Part shown: piece after piece, positions 1 through 8,115 of the stretch
Layout of the letters: every line of letters starts with the position of its first letter
How positions within the stretch are numbered: position 1 is the first letter of the stretch
Source: Halorubrum halophilum
Lineage (GTDB): Archaea; Halobacteriota; Halobacteria; Halobacteriales; Haloferacaceae
DNA length: 64,000 nucleotides
Assembly (NCBI RefSeq): GCF_000739595.1
Contig: NZ_BBJP01000039.1
Coordinates: 1-64,000 of the forward strand
Direction of reading: 5' to 3'
The notes under the pieces: generated by a model
What the model saw: only the letters and a program-made list of their open reading frames with translations
What the model was told of the DNA's origin: nothing
Databases searched by the model: none
Translations under genes and position numbers: made by a program

Positions 1-225
1 CTTTTGTTTTTGGTGTGGCGGGGAGCAACAGCTGTCTTCTGAGAGCGGTTTGAGCGATGGCCACAGCGGAAAGCAACCAGATCTTTGACTCTTTTCCCAG
101 TCTCTGTAGTGCCAAAAGTGTCCTTCGTCTCGTTTCGGCGCTCTCACCATGTCAGACCAGCCTCTTGCTGCCGCCGCTATCGAGAGAGTGGACAACTAGC
201 GATAATGTATTATGAAGTCAGTTCG

Positions 226-1482
226 ATGCTGGAGACAACCCGCACCTACGTCGCCCGAATCACGAACCACTCACAGGTTCGTGACGACCTTGACCAGTGC
301 GGGTTCTCTGCATCCAAACTGTGGAACGTCGGCCGCTACTACATCCAACAACGGTGGGACGAAACCGGTGAGATACCCGACGAAGCCGAGCTGAAGTCGG
401 AGTTGAAAGACCACGAACGCTACAGTGACCTGCATTCTCAGTCAAGTCAGCGAGTTCTCGAAGAACTTGCTGAGGCGTTCACGGGCTGGTACAACTCTGA
501 CGACAGCAACAACCCACCGGGCTACCGGAAACGTGGCGACGACCATCCACGCTCGACCGTCACATGGAAGAAACGAGCCATCAAGCACGACGACAAACAC
601 GACCAACTTCGGCTCTCAAAAGGTTTCAACCTGAAAGAGAGTCGGTCTGACTTTATCCTCGCCGAGTACGAAACCCGCCCTGACGTAGAAGTTGAGAACA
701 TCCAGCAGGTGCGTGCCGTCTGGAACGGTGACAAGTGGGAACTCCACCTCGTCTGTAAGAAAGAGATTCCCGTCGAGGACGCCCCGGGTGACAAGACAGC
801 GGGTATCGACCTCGGAATCAGCAACTATCTCGCCATCGACTACGAAGACGGCGCGGGTGAGTTGTATCCGGGGAACACGCTGAAAGAGGACAAACACTAC
901 TTCACTCGTGAGGAGTACCAGACTGAAGGTGAGAATGGCCCGTCGAAGCGAGCGCGGAAGGCTCGGAAGAAACTCTCTCGACGCAAAGACCACTTCCTCC
1001 ACACCCTTAGCAAACACATCGTTCAGCGGTGTGTCGAAGAGGGCGTGGAGAAGATAGCGGTTGGCGATCTTAGTGACATCCGCGAGGATGAGGACGGTGA
1101 CTCGCGGAGCTGGGGTGCGTCGGGGAACAAGAAGTTGCACGGCTGGGAGTTCGACCGATTCGCCCGCCTCCTTGAATACAAGGCCGAGGAACACGGCATC
1201 CTCGTTGATCGTGTAGACGAGGAGAACACCTCGAAGATGTGTTCGTGTTGCGGGCAGATTCGAGATAGCAACCGTGTGGAGCGTGGTCTGTACGTCTGTG
1301 AGTCGTGCGAGACGACGATGAACGCGGACGTGAATGGTGCGGTGAACATCCGGCGAAAGATAACTCAGAGTCCCCCGACGGGGGATATGAGTAACGGCTG
1401 GTTGGCACAGCCCGGAGTCTTCCTGTTCGACCGCGAGAGCGGACGGTTCACACCGAGAGAGCAGGGAGACTGTAAACCCTAA
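226..1482 (+). CDS. tnpB: TnpB, IS1341/IS605-type RNA-guided nuclease
   Basis: TnpB proteins are RuvC-like nucleases encoded by IS200/IS605-type elements and guided by an RNA made from the element's right end. Visible here are RuvC-I (GIDLGISNYLAID), a RuvC-II region (KIAVGDLSDIRED), a C-terminal zinc ribbon (CSCCGQ...CESC) and RuvC-III (NADVNGAVNI). The N-terminal half has the usual RNA-binding helix-rich region (TRTYVARI...SASKLWNVGRYY). I chose the ATG at 226 because the related gene at 49736 begins at the equivalent residue (MAIKATRTYVG); an in-frame ATG at 205 and a longer frame back to 85 are possible. No tnpA lies beside it, so it is an autonomous tnpB or one mobilised in trans. The family is certain; activity is inferred. 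Confidence 0.9.
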   Translation: MLETTRTYVARITNHSQVRDDLDQCGFSASKLWNVGRYYIQQRWDETGEIPDEAELKSELKDHERYSDLHSQSSQRVLEELAEAFTGWYNSDDSNNPPGYRKRGDDHPRSTVTWKKRAIKHDDKHDQLRLSKGFNLKESRSDFILAEYETRPDVEVENIQQVRAVWNGDKWELHLVCKKEIPVEDAPGDKTAGIDLGISNYLAIDYEDGAGELYPGNTLKEDKHYFTREEYQTEGENGPSKRARKARKKLSRRKDHFLHTLSKHIVQRCVEEGVEKIAVGDLSDIREDEDGDSRSWGASGNKKLHGWEFDRFARLLEYKAEEHGILVDRVDEENTSKMCSCCGQIRDSNRVERGLYVCESCETTMNADVNGAVNIRRKITQSPPTGDMSNGWLAQPGVFLFDRESGRFTPREQGDCKP

Positions 1483-1532
1483 TATCCCAACGCTCGGGAT
1501 TCCTCCGGCTTTAGCCGGAGGAGGATGTCAAT
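1483..1532 (+). repeat. Right end hairpin of the tnpB element (omega-RNA scaffold candidate)
   Basis: Just after the tnpB stop codon is a perfect stem-loop at 1501-1522 (TCCTCCGGCT / AGCCGGAGGA with a short loop), followed by GAGGATGTCA. The same layout (hairpin plus GGAGGATGTCA) follows the tnpB gene at 49736. In IS605-type elements such right ends form the 3' part of the guide RNA scaffold and are the TnpA cleavage site. The exact boundary is not determined. Confidence 0.6.
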
Positions 1533-1550
1533 GAGCTATAGATGCTTCGA

Positions 1551-1681
1551 CACCGTGAGAAGAGCGCACCAGCGCAGATGTCGCTCACGGCCTACGAGGA
1601 GTCGAAATCCTCTACCAGCGACGACAAACTGGTATTCCCCATGCGTGGGAAGCCTCGCCGTTTACGGCGAGGAGAATGTCA
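1551..1681 (+). pseudogene. 3' remnant of a second tnpB plus right-end hairpin
   Basis: Reading from 1551 the sequence encodes HREKSAPAQMSLTAYEESK, which matches the last residues of the complete TnpB at 45070-46329 (HREKSVPAQMTLTAYEESK). It is followed by the same end signature seen at 45010-45065: GGTATTCCCCATGCGTGGGAA, then a hairpin at 1654-1672 (CTCGCCGTTTACGGCGAG) and GGAGAATGTCAC. All of the gene upstream of this is missing. It is therefore a solo right end from an element of the same family as the intact tnpA/tnpB element, abutting the element at 226-1532. Confidence 0.75.
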
Positions 1682-1773
1682 CTGACCAACACAGCCCAGC
1701 GTGAAGAGCCTCAGTCAGGTTCGGCAACTACTGTTCAGGGCTGGGAGGAAGTCAATGCGTCTGCTTTCCTAGA

Positions 1774-2247
1774 CTACGGCAAGCCATTCTGCGCGTTCAC
1801 CAAGCTCTCATCACCGTTCTGGACCGCTGTCCACCACGTCTTCAGTACAGCAATTGTGACAAGCTTAGGCGGTTGTTCAATCCCGATACTGGATTGCGTA
1901 TGTGCGTCGAGATTGCTTGGCGGATGAAAATGCCGTACCGGCTTCTTGGTGGTTTCATTCGCTGCCTCGCGCCCGAACCTGAATTCCAGTCCGTCCTCTC
2001 GATAGTGGTATTTGTAGTCTCCATTCTCCCACCACTGAATATCGAAATACCCACCTCGCCCATGGATTCCTGGGGTGACAGTGACCCGTGCTGCTCTGAG
2101 ATCTTCTCCGTCCCGCTGTTTGAACGGGTGACCTTTCTGATACCGGAATCGGACTGTGACGACTCCGTTGCCGAGTTGTTGGCACATCTGATCCACGCTC
2201 TCATCAATCGCTTCCGAATCAATTGGAGAGCCGTTCCCCATCCCCAT
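1774..2247 (-). CDS. HFHPPP-motif small protein, module copy 1 (possible TumE-like toxin)
   Basis: This is the second gene of a two-gene module present five times in the window. The five proteins share a core: an R-[IF]-D-[IV]-x-W strand, a G/D-Y-x-x-HY motif, and FR[WF]...H[FYV]HPPP near the middle. Here the core reads YFDIQWWENGDYKYHYRED, then LEFRFGREA and HFHPPSN. The C-terminus (LVNAQNGLP) matches the ends of copies 2 and 3. Its ATG overlaps the stop of the upstream wHTH gene by one base (TAATG), so the two are translationally coupled. The small beta-rich His/Trp/Tyr pattern reminds me of DUF6516/TumE toxins; that is an inference from motif shape. This copy is the most divergent: HFHPPS replaces HFHPPP and the FRxxxHP segment is altered. 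Confidence 0.6.
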   Translation of the reverse strand: MGMGNGSPIDSEAIDESVDQMCQQLGNGVVTVRFRYQKGHPFKQRDGEDLRAARVTVTPGIHGRGGYFDIQWWENGDYKYHYREDGLEFRFGREAANETTKKPVRHFHPPSNLDAHTQSSIGIEQPPKLVTIAVLKTWWTAVQNGDESLVNAQNGLP

Positions 2248-2927
2248 TACTGGAGTGGGGGCTGATTGCCAGCGGGGGTCGTTGTCTGATTACCCGTCTG
2301 TCTGTCTCCCGGTTCAGTTACGGTGGATACCTGTTCTTTTGCCTCTTTGAGGCGGTATGCCGCTCTGAGGTGGCTGAGTTCTCGTTTTGCTGTCCGCCAG
2401 TGAGAGACGTCATCGAGTTCATTCTGGGTGAGTTCCGTGTCTGAAATCAGGAGTTCCTCTGGATCGGTTGTGTCATATTTGGCCCTGTACTCTGCGAGTT
2501 CCTGTTTTACCCGCTGAATTTGATCGACGAGCGTGTCGCTCCCGGCGAGTTTCCTAATCTGCTTGAGAAGATGCCACTCTGGGTCTCGAGCGTACAGCTT
2601 TCCAGAGTCTGTCTGCTGACTTCTCACGATACCTTCTTCAGCAAGCTTGTTGAGTGTGGCTCTGGCTTTTGTTTCTGAGACGAGCGCGGTCTCCGCGATG
2701 TCGGCCGCCGATTTCGGAGTCGTCGTTCTGTCGATCACCGTGCGAATTCGCTCGTTCGCAGTGGTCTCGTTTTTCCACTCTGCGCCTGCGAAGTCATCGA
2801 TGTCCTCGAAGTCATCGTCATCAACAGTAAATGGGTCAATATCATCCACGGTTACCGGTTCGTCCGGTAGTTCCGCTTCGGTGGGGAACTCGTCAGGGCC
2901 GTCAGGAGATGGTGGCTCGTCGGTCAT
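2247..2927 (-). CDS. Winged-helix regulator, module copy 1 (DUF7342-like)
   Basis: First gene of the repeated two-gene module. An acidic N-terminal extension of about 45 residues precedes a W-K/E-N/S-E-T-T-x-x-x-R-I/V-R box (AEWKNETTANERIRTVI), a winged-helix domain (about 60-120: SAADIAETALVSETKARATL, then a wing ending in KLYARDPEW), and a helical C-terminal domain with a conserved HWRTAKRELSHLRAA segment that is probably coiled. I recall similar haloarchaeal proteins annotated as DUF7342 or TrmB-like regulators. A TATA-like TAAAATATATGT (2950-2962, read on the minus strand) is about 29 bp upstream, consistent with leaderless transcription. It probably autoregulates and neutralises the downstream product; that role is inferred. 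Confidence 0.75.
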   Translation of the reverse strand: MTDEPPSPDGPDEFPTEAELPDEPVTVDDIDPFTVDDDDFEDIDDFAGAEWKNETTANERIRTVIDRTTTPKSAADIAETALVSETKARATLNKLAEEGIVRSQQTDSGKLYARDPEWHLLKQIRKLAGSDTLVDQIQRVKQELAEYRAKYDTTDPEELLISDTELTQNELDDVSHWRTAKRELSHLRAAYRLKEAKEQVSTVTEPGDRQTGNQTTTPAGNQPPLQ

Positions 2928-2949
2928 ACACTACGCTATACTCTGGGCA

Positions 2950-2962
2950 CACATATATTTTA
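2950..2962 (-). promoter_or_regulatory. TATA-like promoter of module copy 1
   Basis: AT-rich TAAAATATATGT on the minus strand, centred about 29 bp before the ATG at 2927, the spacing expected for a leaderless haloarchaeal transcript. Comparable elements lie 26-31 bp before the other four module wHTH genes: 6782-6790, about 8096-8105, about 10908-10915 and 53643-53654. Confidence 0.5.
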
Positions 2963-3081
2963 CTGGCTCGCATATGTGTGCTATAGGTTTTTGATCTCGA
3001 TAGTCTTGACAGTACCTGACCGAGACCGACTCGACGAGAAGTCGTCTGGTCGCCACACGCCTGATCGCGGGCGATGGTCGA

Positions 3082-3657
3082 TCATCGGTGTCCACGGCTG
3101 GTGGGTGTACGTGGCTTCGTGGTCGGTGCTGGGGTGGTCTGTGAGGGATCTGTCGCTGGGGACTCGACGTGTCGGTGTGTGCGCTGTCCAGGTTGTTGAC
3201 CGGGTATTCGCGCTTGCCATACGATCTGTTGTGAATTCGGTTCCAGATTCATCAGAAGTGGAGTCTGGTGAACTGTATCACCGTCGAGTGCTGTGGCTGT
3301 CGCTATTCGCACCTGAACACGCCACCAGTTCGCTGTGTCGTCGTGGCTACACCTGCTACGGACGGTGGTCGGAGCGCTGTTTCGGCCGGGTGTGATCGGG
3401 TGTCGAGGCGTCACCAGCGGGGCGGTGGTGTGTCTCCTGTTCGACGGCTTCGACTCTGGTGGCACCCACGCCGTGGTCCGCGTGGAGGCGTCGTCGACGA
3501 TCCATCGCCGATGACCGTCTACGTGAACGGCGCTCACACGCTCGAGGGCACGGACGTCGCTTATCCGACGGTCATAACAGGCCTCTCGAAGAGCCAGCGT
3601 GGGGTTCGATCTTTGTTTGAGCGCCTGTAGATCGTTTCGCGACACAGCGTCAGCCAT
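3082..3657 (-). pseudogene. wHTH-plus-tail repeat, copy A (N-terminally truncated)
   Basis: One of four related copies (A here, B 4741-5632, C 12555-13550, D 8116-8480). It keeps the end of the wHTH core (YDRRISDVRALE, then VDGHRRWIVDDAS) and the Thr/Pro/Arg/His-rich tail. The 5' part present in copies B and C is missing and is replaced by the 3' end of the HEPN gene. Its downstream flank (about 3000-3060), next to the module wHTH start, matches the flank of copy D. The remnant is clear; whether anything is translated is doubtful. Confidence 0.6.
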
Positions 3658-4108
3658 CGAGTACGTCGCTGGATTCAAGATATACTCGAACCGCCTCCAC
3701 GAAGCTTCGATACCGCTCCAAATCTTGTAGCGCATTGTACACCACGTCGTGTTTGATAATATGCCCGTAAGTGTGAGACAGCACGTTCCGAAATCGAGCT
3801 CCCTGTGCCATCTCCTCGGCCAGTGATCCTGACAGAATGCCCATTTCACCGAGTCGACGCATTGACGCCGGGTTGCTTGCTGGTGGAGTGCCCTGTTCGT
3901 GTTTGACTATCTCTTCGGCGATATCGATAGCTGCTTCTGTCATCTTCACAAAGCGTCGTTCGACGATATCGCGTGTGTCCGAGTCTGTTTTGTAGTCCGC
4001 ACGATTCACGGCCTGTTTGCGAGCAAGAACACCAAGACTCTCTTCGATTGTTTCGATAGCAGTGAGTATCTTGTTGAGCCTATCTGCCGGGAGGTCCTCA
4101 TCCGTCAT
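3650..4108 (-). CDS. hepT: HEPN-domain toxin of a type VII HEPN/MNT pair
   Basis: HepT-like HEPN RNase toxin (152 residues). The catalytic motif RX4HXY is present as RNVLSHTY in the C-terminal third, within the usual FRNVLSHTYGHI context, preceded by helices typical of the HEPN four-helix bundle (IDIAEEIVKHEQ). Known HepT toxins are RNases that the MntA partner inactivates by adding AMP to the motif tyrosine. The ATG overlaps the stop of the upstream MNT gene by four bases (ATGA), the usual order for this family (MNT then HEPN). Both catalytic residues and the target Tyr are intact, so the pair looks functional. Confidence 0.88.
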   Translation of the reverse strand: MTDEDLPADRLNKILTAIETIEESLGVLARKQAVNRADYKTDSDTRDIVERRFVKMTEAAIDIAEEIVKHEQGTPPASNPASMRRLGEMGILSGSLAEEMAQGARFRNVLSHTYGHIIKHDVVYNALQDLERYRSFVEAVRVYLESSDVLDG

Positions 4109-4593
4109 CCGTCGCTCTCCACCTCACCAGTGGCAGGGAGTCCAGAATCATCAGTATCAAGATGATCGTTAATTCGATCAAGAGCCGTATCAAGCCGCTC
4201 ACGAGGCGTTTGCTGGTCGTTCTCATCCGTTGTAAGTTCACGGCGTCGTTCAGCGGCGTGGTCGCTGTTTCCGATCAAGAGGATCCCATTCTCGAATATC
4301 GCAGTTGCGAGTGGTGGTGAGACTGCGTGGAGGTCAACGAGATCGATGTCATCCGTGTTCAGTTCGTCACTAAGATCGACGCTTAGCCCAAGGAAGATTT
4401 CGTTGTATCCTTGATCTGCTGGTTCGTGTCCGTCAAACTCGACCGCAATATCGATATCGCTCGTATCGTGGGTCGTCTCGGTGGCGTGCGAACCGAACAA
4501 AATCGCGAGCCGGACTGGATGCTCTCGGAGAACAGCCCGGACCGCCTCAATATCGAAGTGGCTCTTGAGAGAGGTCGACTCAACGGTTCTCAT
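4105..4593 (-). CDS. mntA: MNT nucleotidyltransferase antitoxin of the HEPN/MNT pair
   Basis: Minimal nucleotidyltransferase with GSX10DXD (GSHATETTHDTSDIDIAV) and a third acidic position in DIDLVDLH. Such MntA proteins AMPylate the HEPN partner. A C-terminal acidic tail of about 40 residues follows the domain. The open frame extends upstream to 4716, but I prefer the ATG at 4593: GGAG lies just before it and a TATA-like TTTTATGTTAT sits about 26 bp upstream (around 4613-4625), consistent with a leaderless or near-leaderless start. The upstream part of the long frame is the antisense of an abrB remnant. It overlaps hepT by 4 bp. Confidence 0.87.
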   Translation of the reverse strand: MRTVESTSLKSHFDIEAVRAVLREHPVRLAILFGSHATETTHDTSDIDIAVEFDGHEPADQGYNEIFLGLSVDLSDELNTDDIDLVDLHAVSPPLATAIFENGILLIGNSDHAAERRRELTTDENDQQTPRERLDTALDRINDHLDTDDSGLPATGEVESDG

Positions 4594-4660
4594 TACTCCG
4601 AGGTACATTCTCAGATAACATAAAACGCAGGTGGAATCCCCGCAGTCTTGTCTGAATGCG

Positions 4661-4729
4661 GGTGATAGCCTCGAAACCCACGACCTCGCCGGGCATGAGG
4701 ACGACCCTGCGTTCACTGAGGACGCCTAA
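4661..4729 (+). pseudogene. 3' remnant of an AbrB-like antitoxin gene
   Basis: In frame this encodes GDSLETHDLAGHEDDPAFTEDA and a stop, nearly the same as the last residues of the intact AbrB-like protein at 12218-12490 (GDSLETHDLAGQEEYPAFNEDA). The DNA-binding N-terminus is missing. The following bases (ACTGGCAGACCTGAC) also match the 3' flank of the intact copy, so this is the edge of a duplicated segment that continues into repeat copy B. Confidence 0.75.
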
Positions 4730-4740
4730 CTGGCAGACCT

Positions 4741-5632
4741 GACAACGACGCACCGTTTGCGTCACCATGCGCTTGATCGCGGGTAATATTCGATCATCGG
4801 TGCCCACCGCGAGTCGGCGTACATGGCTTCGTGATCGATGCTGCCGTGGTCTAGAGAACTCTGTCGCTGGGGACTCGACGTGTCGGTATGTGCGCTGTCC
4901 GGGTTGTTGACCGGGTATTCGCGCTGACCACACGATCTGTTGTGAATCTGGTTCCATCGGAAGTGGGGTGTGGTGCGCTGTATCGCCGTCAAGTGCTGTG
5001 GCTGTCGCTATTCGCACCTGAATCTGCCACCAGTTCGCTGTGTCGTTGTGGCTACACCCGCTACGGACGGTGGTTGAAGTACTGTTTCGGACAGGTGTGT
5101 TTTGGTGTCGAGGCATCACCAGCGGGGCGGAGGTGTGTCTCCTGTTCGACGGCACCGTCGCTGGTGGCACCCACGCCGTGGCCCGCGTGGACGCGTCGTC
5201 GACGATCCACCGTCGGTGACCGTCAACGTGAACGGCGCTCACACACTCGAGAGCGTGGACAGCACTCAGGCGACGGTCATAGCTGCTCGCGGAGATACCG
5301 GCCCGGTCGATCAGCGCTGAGCGGCCGAGTGGCTGGTCCGCTTTGAGGAGCGTTGCGTACAGCTTCGTCGCTGTCGGGGTGAGGTCGGGTCGGAAGCGCT
5401 CACTCGGGAGGGTGGCCGCCGCCCGTTCGACCGCGGCTGGTGTCGGTGTTTGCACCTCGGTCAGCGCTCGACGGAGGCTTGTCACGACATCGTACGGACA
5501 CGCCCTTCGTGAGGTGTCCGATGGGCCGAACGAGTGGAGACATAGCCGCACGAGCCGCTGTCGCTCGCTGGGCGACCACTGGGCGTCGTGGGCCGTCGCG
5601 ATGTTGTCGATCACCCGGGATGAAGCCGACAA
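4741..5632 (-). CDS. wHTH-plus-tail repeat protein, copy B
   Basis: Unrecognised family. An N-terminal region with an SPSERQRLVRLCLHSFG helix and a winged-helix-like core (YATLLKADQPLGRSALIDR, then ISASSYDRRLSAVHALE, and a wing VDGHRRWIVDDAS) is followed by a Thr/Pro/Arg/His-rich tail that does not look globular. Copy C is nearly the same along its whole length but begins about 60 residues earlier. The open frame here starts at a late ATG (5632) and runs past the tail into the antisense of the abrB remnant to 4580, so both ends are altered and this copy is probably inactive. It lies 46 bp after the module gene at 5679. Confidence 0.45.
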
Positions 5633-5678
5633 CTACCACCGATGATGGAGCTGGTCGCGGCGATCGGTCACGAGGATG

Positions 5679-6134
5679 TCAAGGTGGGTTTTCTGCTTCG
5701 TTCAACTGTGTAAGCGAGTTCTGCTCGTATGCACGCCGCCAGAGAAAGTGTACCGCACGTGTCACCAGTCTGGGCTCTATCGCAGTGATACAGGAACGTT
5801 GCGGGCGCTCTGACAGTGCTTCGGGTGGAGAATGAAAATGCTTGTTCGGAGCGTCCGGCTTGGGATGGAAGTCAAATCGGAAATTAACATCCTGCTCGTC
5901 GGTATGGTGAAAATTGTAGTATCCTGTTTGGTACCATCGAACATCGAACCGACACGACTCCGCACCTCCGATGCCGTCATCGAGTCGTACGACGAGTTTG
6001 GTTGGATCCAGTAAACTGTCGAACCCTGCTTCGATGACGAGCCCATCCAGCGTGGTGAACTCATCTCGAATCTGCTCTAATGCGGTCTCATCTAATGGCC
6101 CGACTTCTCCCTCGACATCTGTATCAGGCTCCAT
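5679..6134 (-). CDS. HFHPPP-motif small protein, module copy 2
   Basis: Same family as the genes at 1774, 6995, 9909 and 52594. Core motifs: CRFDVRWYQTGYYNFHHTDE, FRFDFHPKPDAPNKHFH and HFHSPPE. The first conserved HY is HH and HFHPPP is HFHSPP, so two signature positions differ from copies 3-5. The N-terminal half contains a strand pair before the motif (LVVRLDDG). The C-terminus LNEAENPP matches copy 3. The ATG follows the wHTH stop directly with no intervening base, which suggests one bicistronic mRNA with coupled translation. Confidence 0.6.
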   Translation of the reverse strand: MEPDTDVEGEVGPLDETALEQIRDEFTTLDGLVIEAGFDSLLDPTKLVVRLDDGIGGAESCRFDVRWYQTGYYNFHHTDEQDVNFRFDFHPKPDAPNKHFHSPPEALSERPQRSCITAIEPRLVTRAVHFLWRRAYEQNSLTQLNEAENPP

Positions 6135-6755
6135 CTACGCTGTTGATCGTTCGCTATCATCGCTGAGTGCTCCGTGCTCATCCGATCCAATAACACGGCT
6201 GGAGTCAGCAACACGAGCCGCAGCAGCGTGGCTATCATCAGGATCGAAATCGTAGAGAGAGAGCGCCGCCTGTGCAACTTCGAGATTCTGTTCGATCTGT
6301 TGCCAGCGGGTGATATCTTGCCAGCCATCATCCCCAGGTTCCAGCTCGAGAGTGAGTTCATCAACGTCAGCAACGTCGTACTGCTCTCGGAAGCTGTTCA
6401 GTTCCGTCTTGAGGTCTCGAATTGTGTCTCGTATTTCGTTCTTGGTATGTTCGCGATGAATCGCTGCGATACGCTTCATTGCCAGCATTTGGGGAGCACG
6501 CATATACCGGGTTCCGGAATCCGTGTTAATTACTTTGACGCGGCCAGTCTCCGCCAGCATGGAGAGGTATTTTCGCGCAGTCGGTTCACTCACATGTGCT
6601 CGTTCGGCTATTGTACTGACAGCCTGCGGCTCGGTGGTGACGTCACTGACGTGCCGGACGCGGTCGAACGTGGTTGTATCCGCCTTCCACTCCTCAATAG
6701 CGGCCTCATTCACGTCTCCCTCCCACAGTTCGTAGGGAGCGTCAGTTGTGGTCAT
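6135..6755 (-). CDS. Winged-helix regulator, module copy 2 (DUF7342-like)
   Basis: First gene of module copy 2. The EEWKADTTTFDRVRHV box is followed by a wHTH (STIAERAHVSEPTARKYLSML) and a wing ending in GTRYMRAPQ, then a helical region (IRDTIRDLKTELNSFREQYDV) and the conserved RWQQIEQNLEVAQAAL segment. Compared with copy 5 it has an extra C-terminal tail of about 30 residues rich in Asp, Ser and Ala. GATAAAATA on the plus strand at 6782-6790 is a TATA-like element about 31 bp upstream. DNA binding is well supported by the fold pattern; an antitoxin role is inferred from gene order. Confidence 0.72.
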   Translation of the reverse strand: MTTTDAPYELWEGDVNEAAIEEWKADTTTFDRVRHVSDVTTEPQAVSTIAERAHVSEPTARKYLSMLAETGRVKVINTDSGTRYMRAPQMLAMKRIAAIHREHTKNEIRDTIRDLKTELNSFREQYDVADVDELTLELEPGDDGWQDITRWQQIEQNLEVAQAALSLYDFDPDDSHAAAARVADSSRVIGSDEHGALSDDSERSTA

Positions 6756-6960
6756 GTGTATCAGCGACTACCGTCTCCAACGATAAAATACTTTCCTAGA
6801 AAAAATTAATATTTGTCTCGGTCTCCCCGGCACGAGCGGGAGGATGCCAAGCCGATGGTATCGTGGGAGTCTCGTAGCCAACCGGATGTTTCGGGATCCG
6901 CGGGTTTACCCTGTTCTCCGATCCTGTGTCTGGAAATTCTGAGCTTCTACAGGCGGTTCG

Positions 6961-7000
6961 AGGCGAGTGCCTCGGGGGGTTGCCCCGAGGCGGTTCACGG
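6961..7000 (+). repeat. IS-end palindrome (type GCCTCGGGG...CCCCGAGGC, ending GTTCAC)
   Basis: GAGGCGAGTGCCTCGGGG, a short loop, CCCCGAGGCGGTTCAC: a strong stem-loop followed by TTCAC. Closely similar sequences occur at 47141-47185 (inside an orc1 remnant) and 57882-57926 (inside a PIN gene). They look like right ends of one IS605/IS1341-type family. Here the terminal TTCAC contains the stop codon of the neighbouring minus-strand gene (6995-6997). Confidence 0.6.
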
Positions 7001-7477
7001 CGGGTTTTGACTCGCATTGAGCGGCGCATACGAGTCCGTGTGGTAGGCGACCCGCCAGAGTTTGCAGACGGCGCGAGTGACCAACTCTTCGGGAGGTTGT
7101 GTGATACAGGACTCTTCGACCTCGTCCGGATCTGATCTCGCAGTCGGCGGCGGATGATAGTGTTCGAACCCACTGACGTTGCTGTAGTCTCCCGCATGTG
7201 GATGTTTTCCCCACCGGAAATTCACCCCCTCCGTGTCTGTGTAGTGAAATTTGTAGTCAGCCCGTGTCGTCCACTGGATGTCAATCCGAGCCTCGTCTGC
7301 CGTACACAACCCGTCGTCGAGTGCAACTTCGAGGACAGATGGATGAAGATAGTCGTCGAGTTCGGCTGTCGCAAGCGGTTCCATCTTCTCGATAACGTCG
7401 CGAATCGTCAGGAGTGCCGGACGGTCCGTTGCCCCGCGAAGCGTATGGCGTTCTGCTCGATCAGGCGCATCCTCCAT
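6995..7477 (-). CDS. HFHPPP-motif small protein, module copy 3
   Basis: Family member with core motifs ARIDIQWTTRADYKFHYTD, VNFRWGKHPHAGDYS and EHYHPPPTA. The C-terminus LNASQNPP matches copy 2. The stop codon falls in the terminal TTCAC of an IS-end palindrome, so the 3' end was probably touched by an insertion, though the conserved NPP ending is intact. A gap of 3 bases separates its ATG from the stop of the wHTH gene. Function unknown; see copy 1 for the TumE-like suggestion. Confidence 0.62.
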   Translation of the reverse strand: MEDAPDRAERHTLRGATDRPALLTIRDVIEKMEPLATAELDDYLHPSVLEVALDDGLCTADEARIDIQWTTRADYKFHYTDTEGVNFRWGKHPHAGDYSNVSGFEHYHPPPTARSDPDEVEESCITQPPEELVTRAVCKLWRVAYHTDSYAPLNASQNPP

Positions 7478-7480
7478 CGC

Positions 7481-8071
7481 TCAGGCCGGAACGTTCTCGT
7501 CAGTCGAACGACGATCACTGTCGACGAACTGCTCGGCGTTGCCGATCGAGAGGGCAGCGTTCGCGAACGCGAGGTTCCGACGGAGCGTCTTCCACTCACG
7601 AATCCTCTCTCGATCGATTTTGTCCGGTAGGGATCCGGACTCGGCGAGAGCCTGATTCGTTTGGTTGACGGCCAACTCTTCAGGGGACTCGACACCGAAT
7701 TCAGCCTGATACTCGGTGAGCTGCTCGCGCATCTCCTGGATACGTGTGGCCAGTTCGTCAGTCGAGACGTGTGCAAGGATGTCGGCAGCCTGTTCGACGA
7801 CGAGCGATTCGGGTGAGCGACGATAGAGCGTGCTACCGTGTTCGCCGGGTGTCGTCTCGACGAATCCCTCGTCTGCGAGTGTGTTCAGATGCTTTCGAGC
7901 GGTCTTCGGAGCGGTCCGTGCATCGTCAGCGACCGCATCAGCTGAGAGAGGGCTATACGTATGCGCAATGACGTGTCGAATGCGTTCGTAGGGCGTCGTT
8001 TCCGATTCCCATTCCTCCCCAACCGCCTCGTTGACATCTGTAAACTCTTCTGGTGGGCTTCGGTCGTTCAT
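7481..8071 (-). CDS. Winged-helix regulator, module copy 3 (DUF7342-like)
   Basis: Begins MNDRSPPEEF, with the GEEWESETTPYERIRHV box, a wHTH (DAVADDARTAPKTARKHLNTL), a wing (STLYRRSPE) and the C-terminal helical part (REQLTEYQAEFGVESPEEL, then REWKTLRRNLAFANAAL). I chose 8071 over the in-frame ATG at 8083 because a TATA-like TATAGTATTT (8096-8105) is then about 29 bp upstream. Around 8090-8120 there is an inverted arrangement (TATAGTATT / GTAGTACTATA) that may be an operator. Confidence 0.72.
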   Translation of the reverse strand: MNDRSPPEEFTDVNEAVGEEWESETTPYERIRHVIAHTYSPLSADAVADDARTAPKTARKHLNTLADEGFVETTPGEHGSTLYRRSPESLVVEQAADILAHVSTDELATRIQEMREQLTEYQAEFGVESPEELAVNQTNQALAESGSLPDKIDRERIREWKTLRRNLAFANAALSIGNAEQFVDSDRRSTDENVPA

Positions 8072-8115
8072 GTGGACATGCACGACTTAGAGGACTATAG
8101 TATTTTGGTGTAGTA

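Noticed and set aside
85-225. Longer N-terminus for the first TnpB
   Set aside because: The extra residues have no counterpart in the close copy at 49736.
2976-3395. Plus-strand open frames at 2976-3395, 4888-5346, 12578-13111 and similar
   Set aside because: They are antisense to the wHTH-plus-tail repeat copies. High GC without stop codons explains them and they lack domain features.
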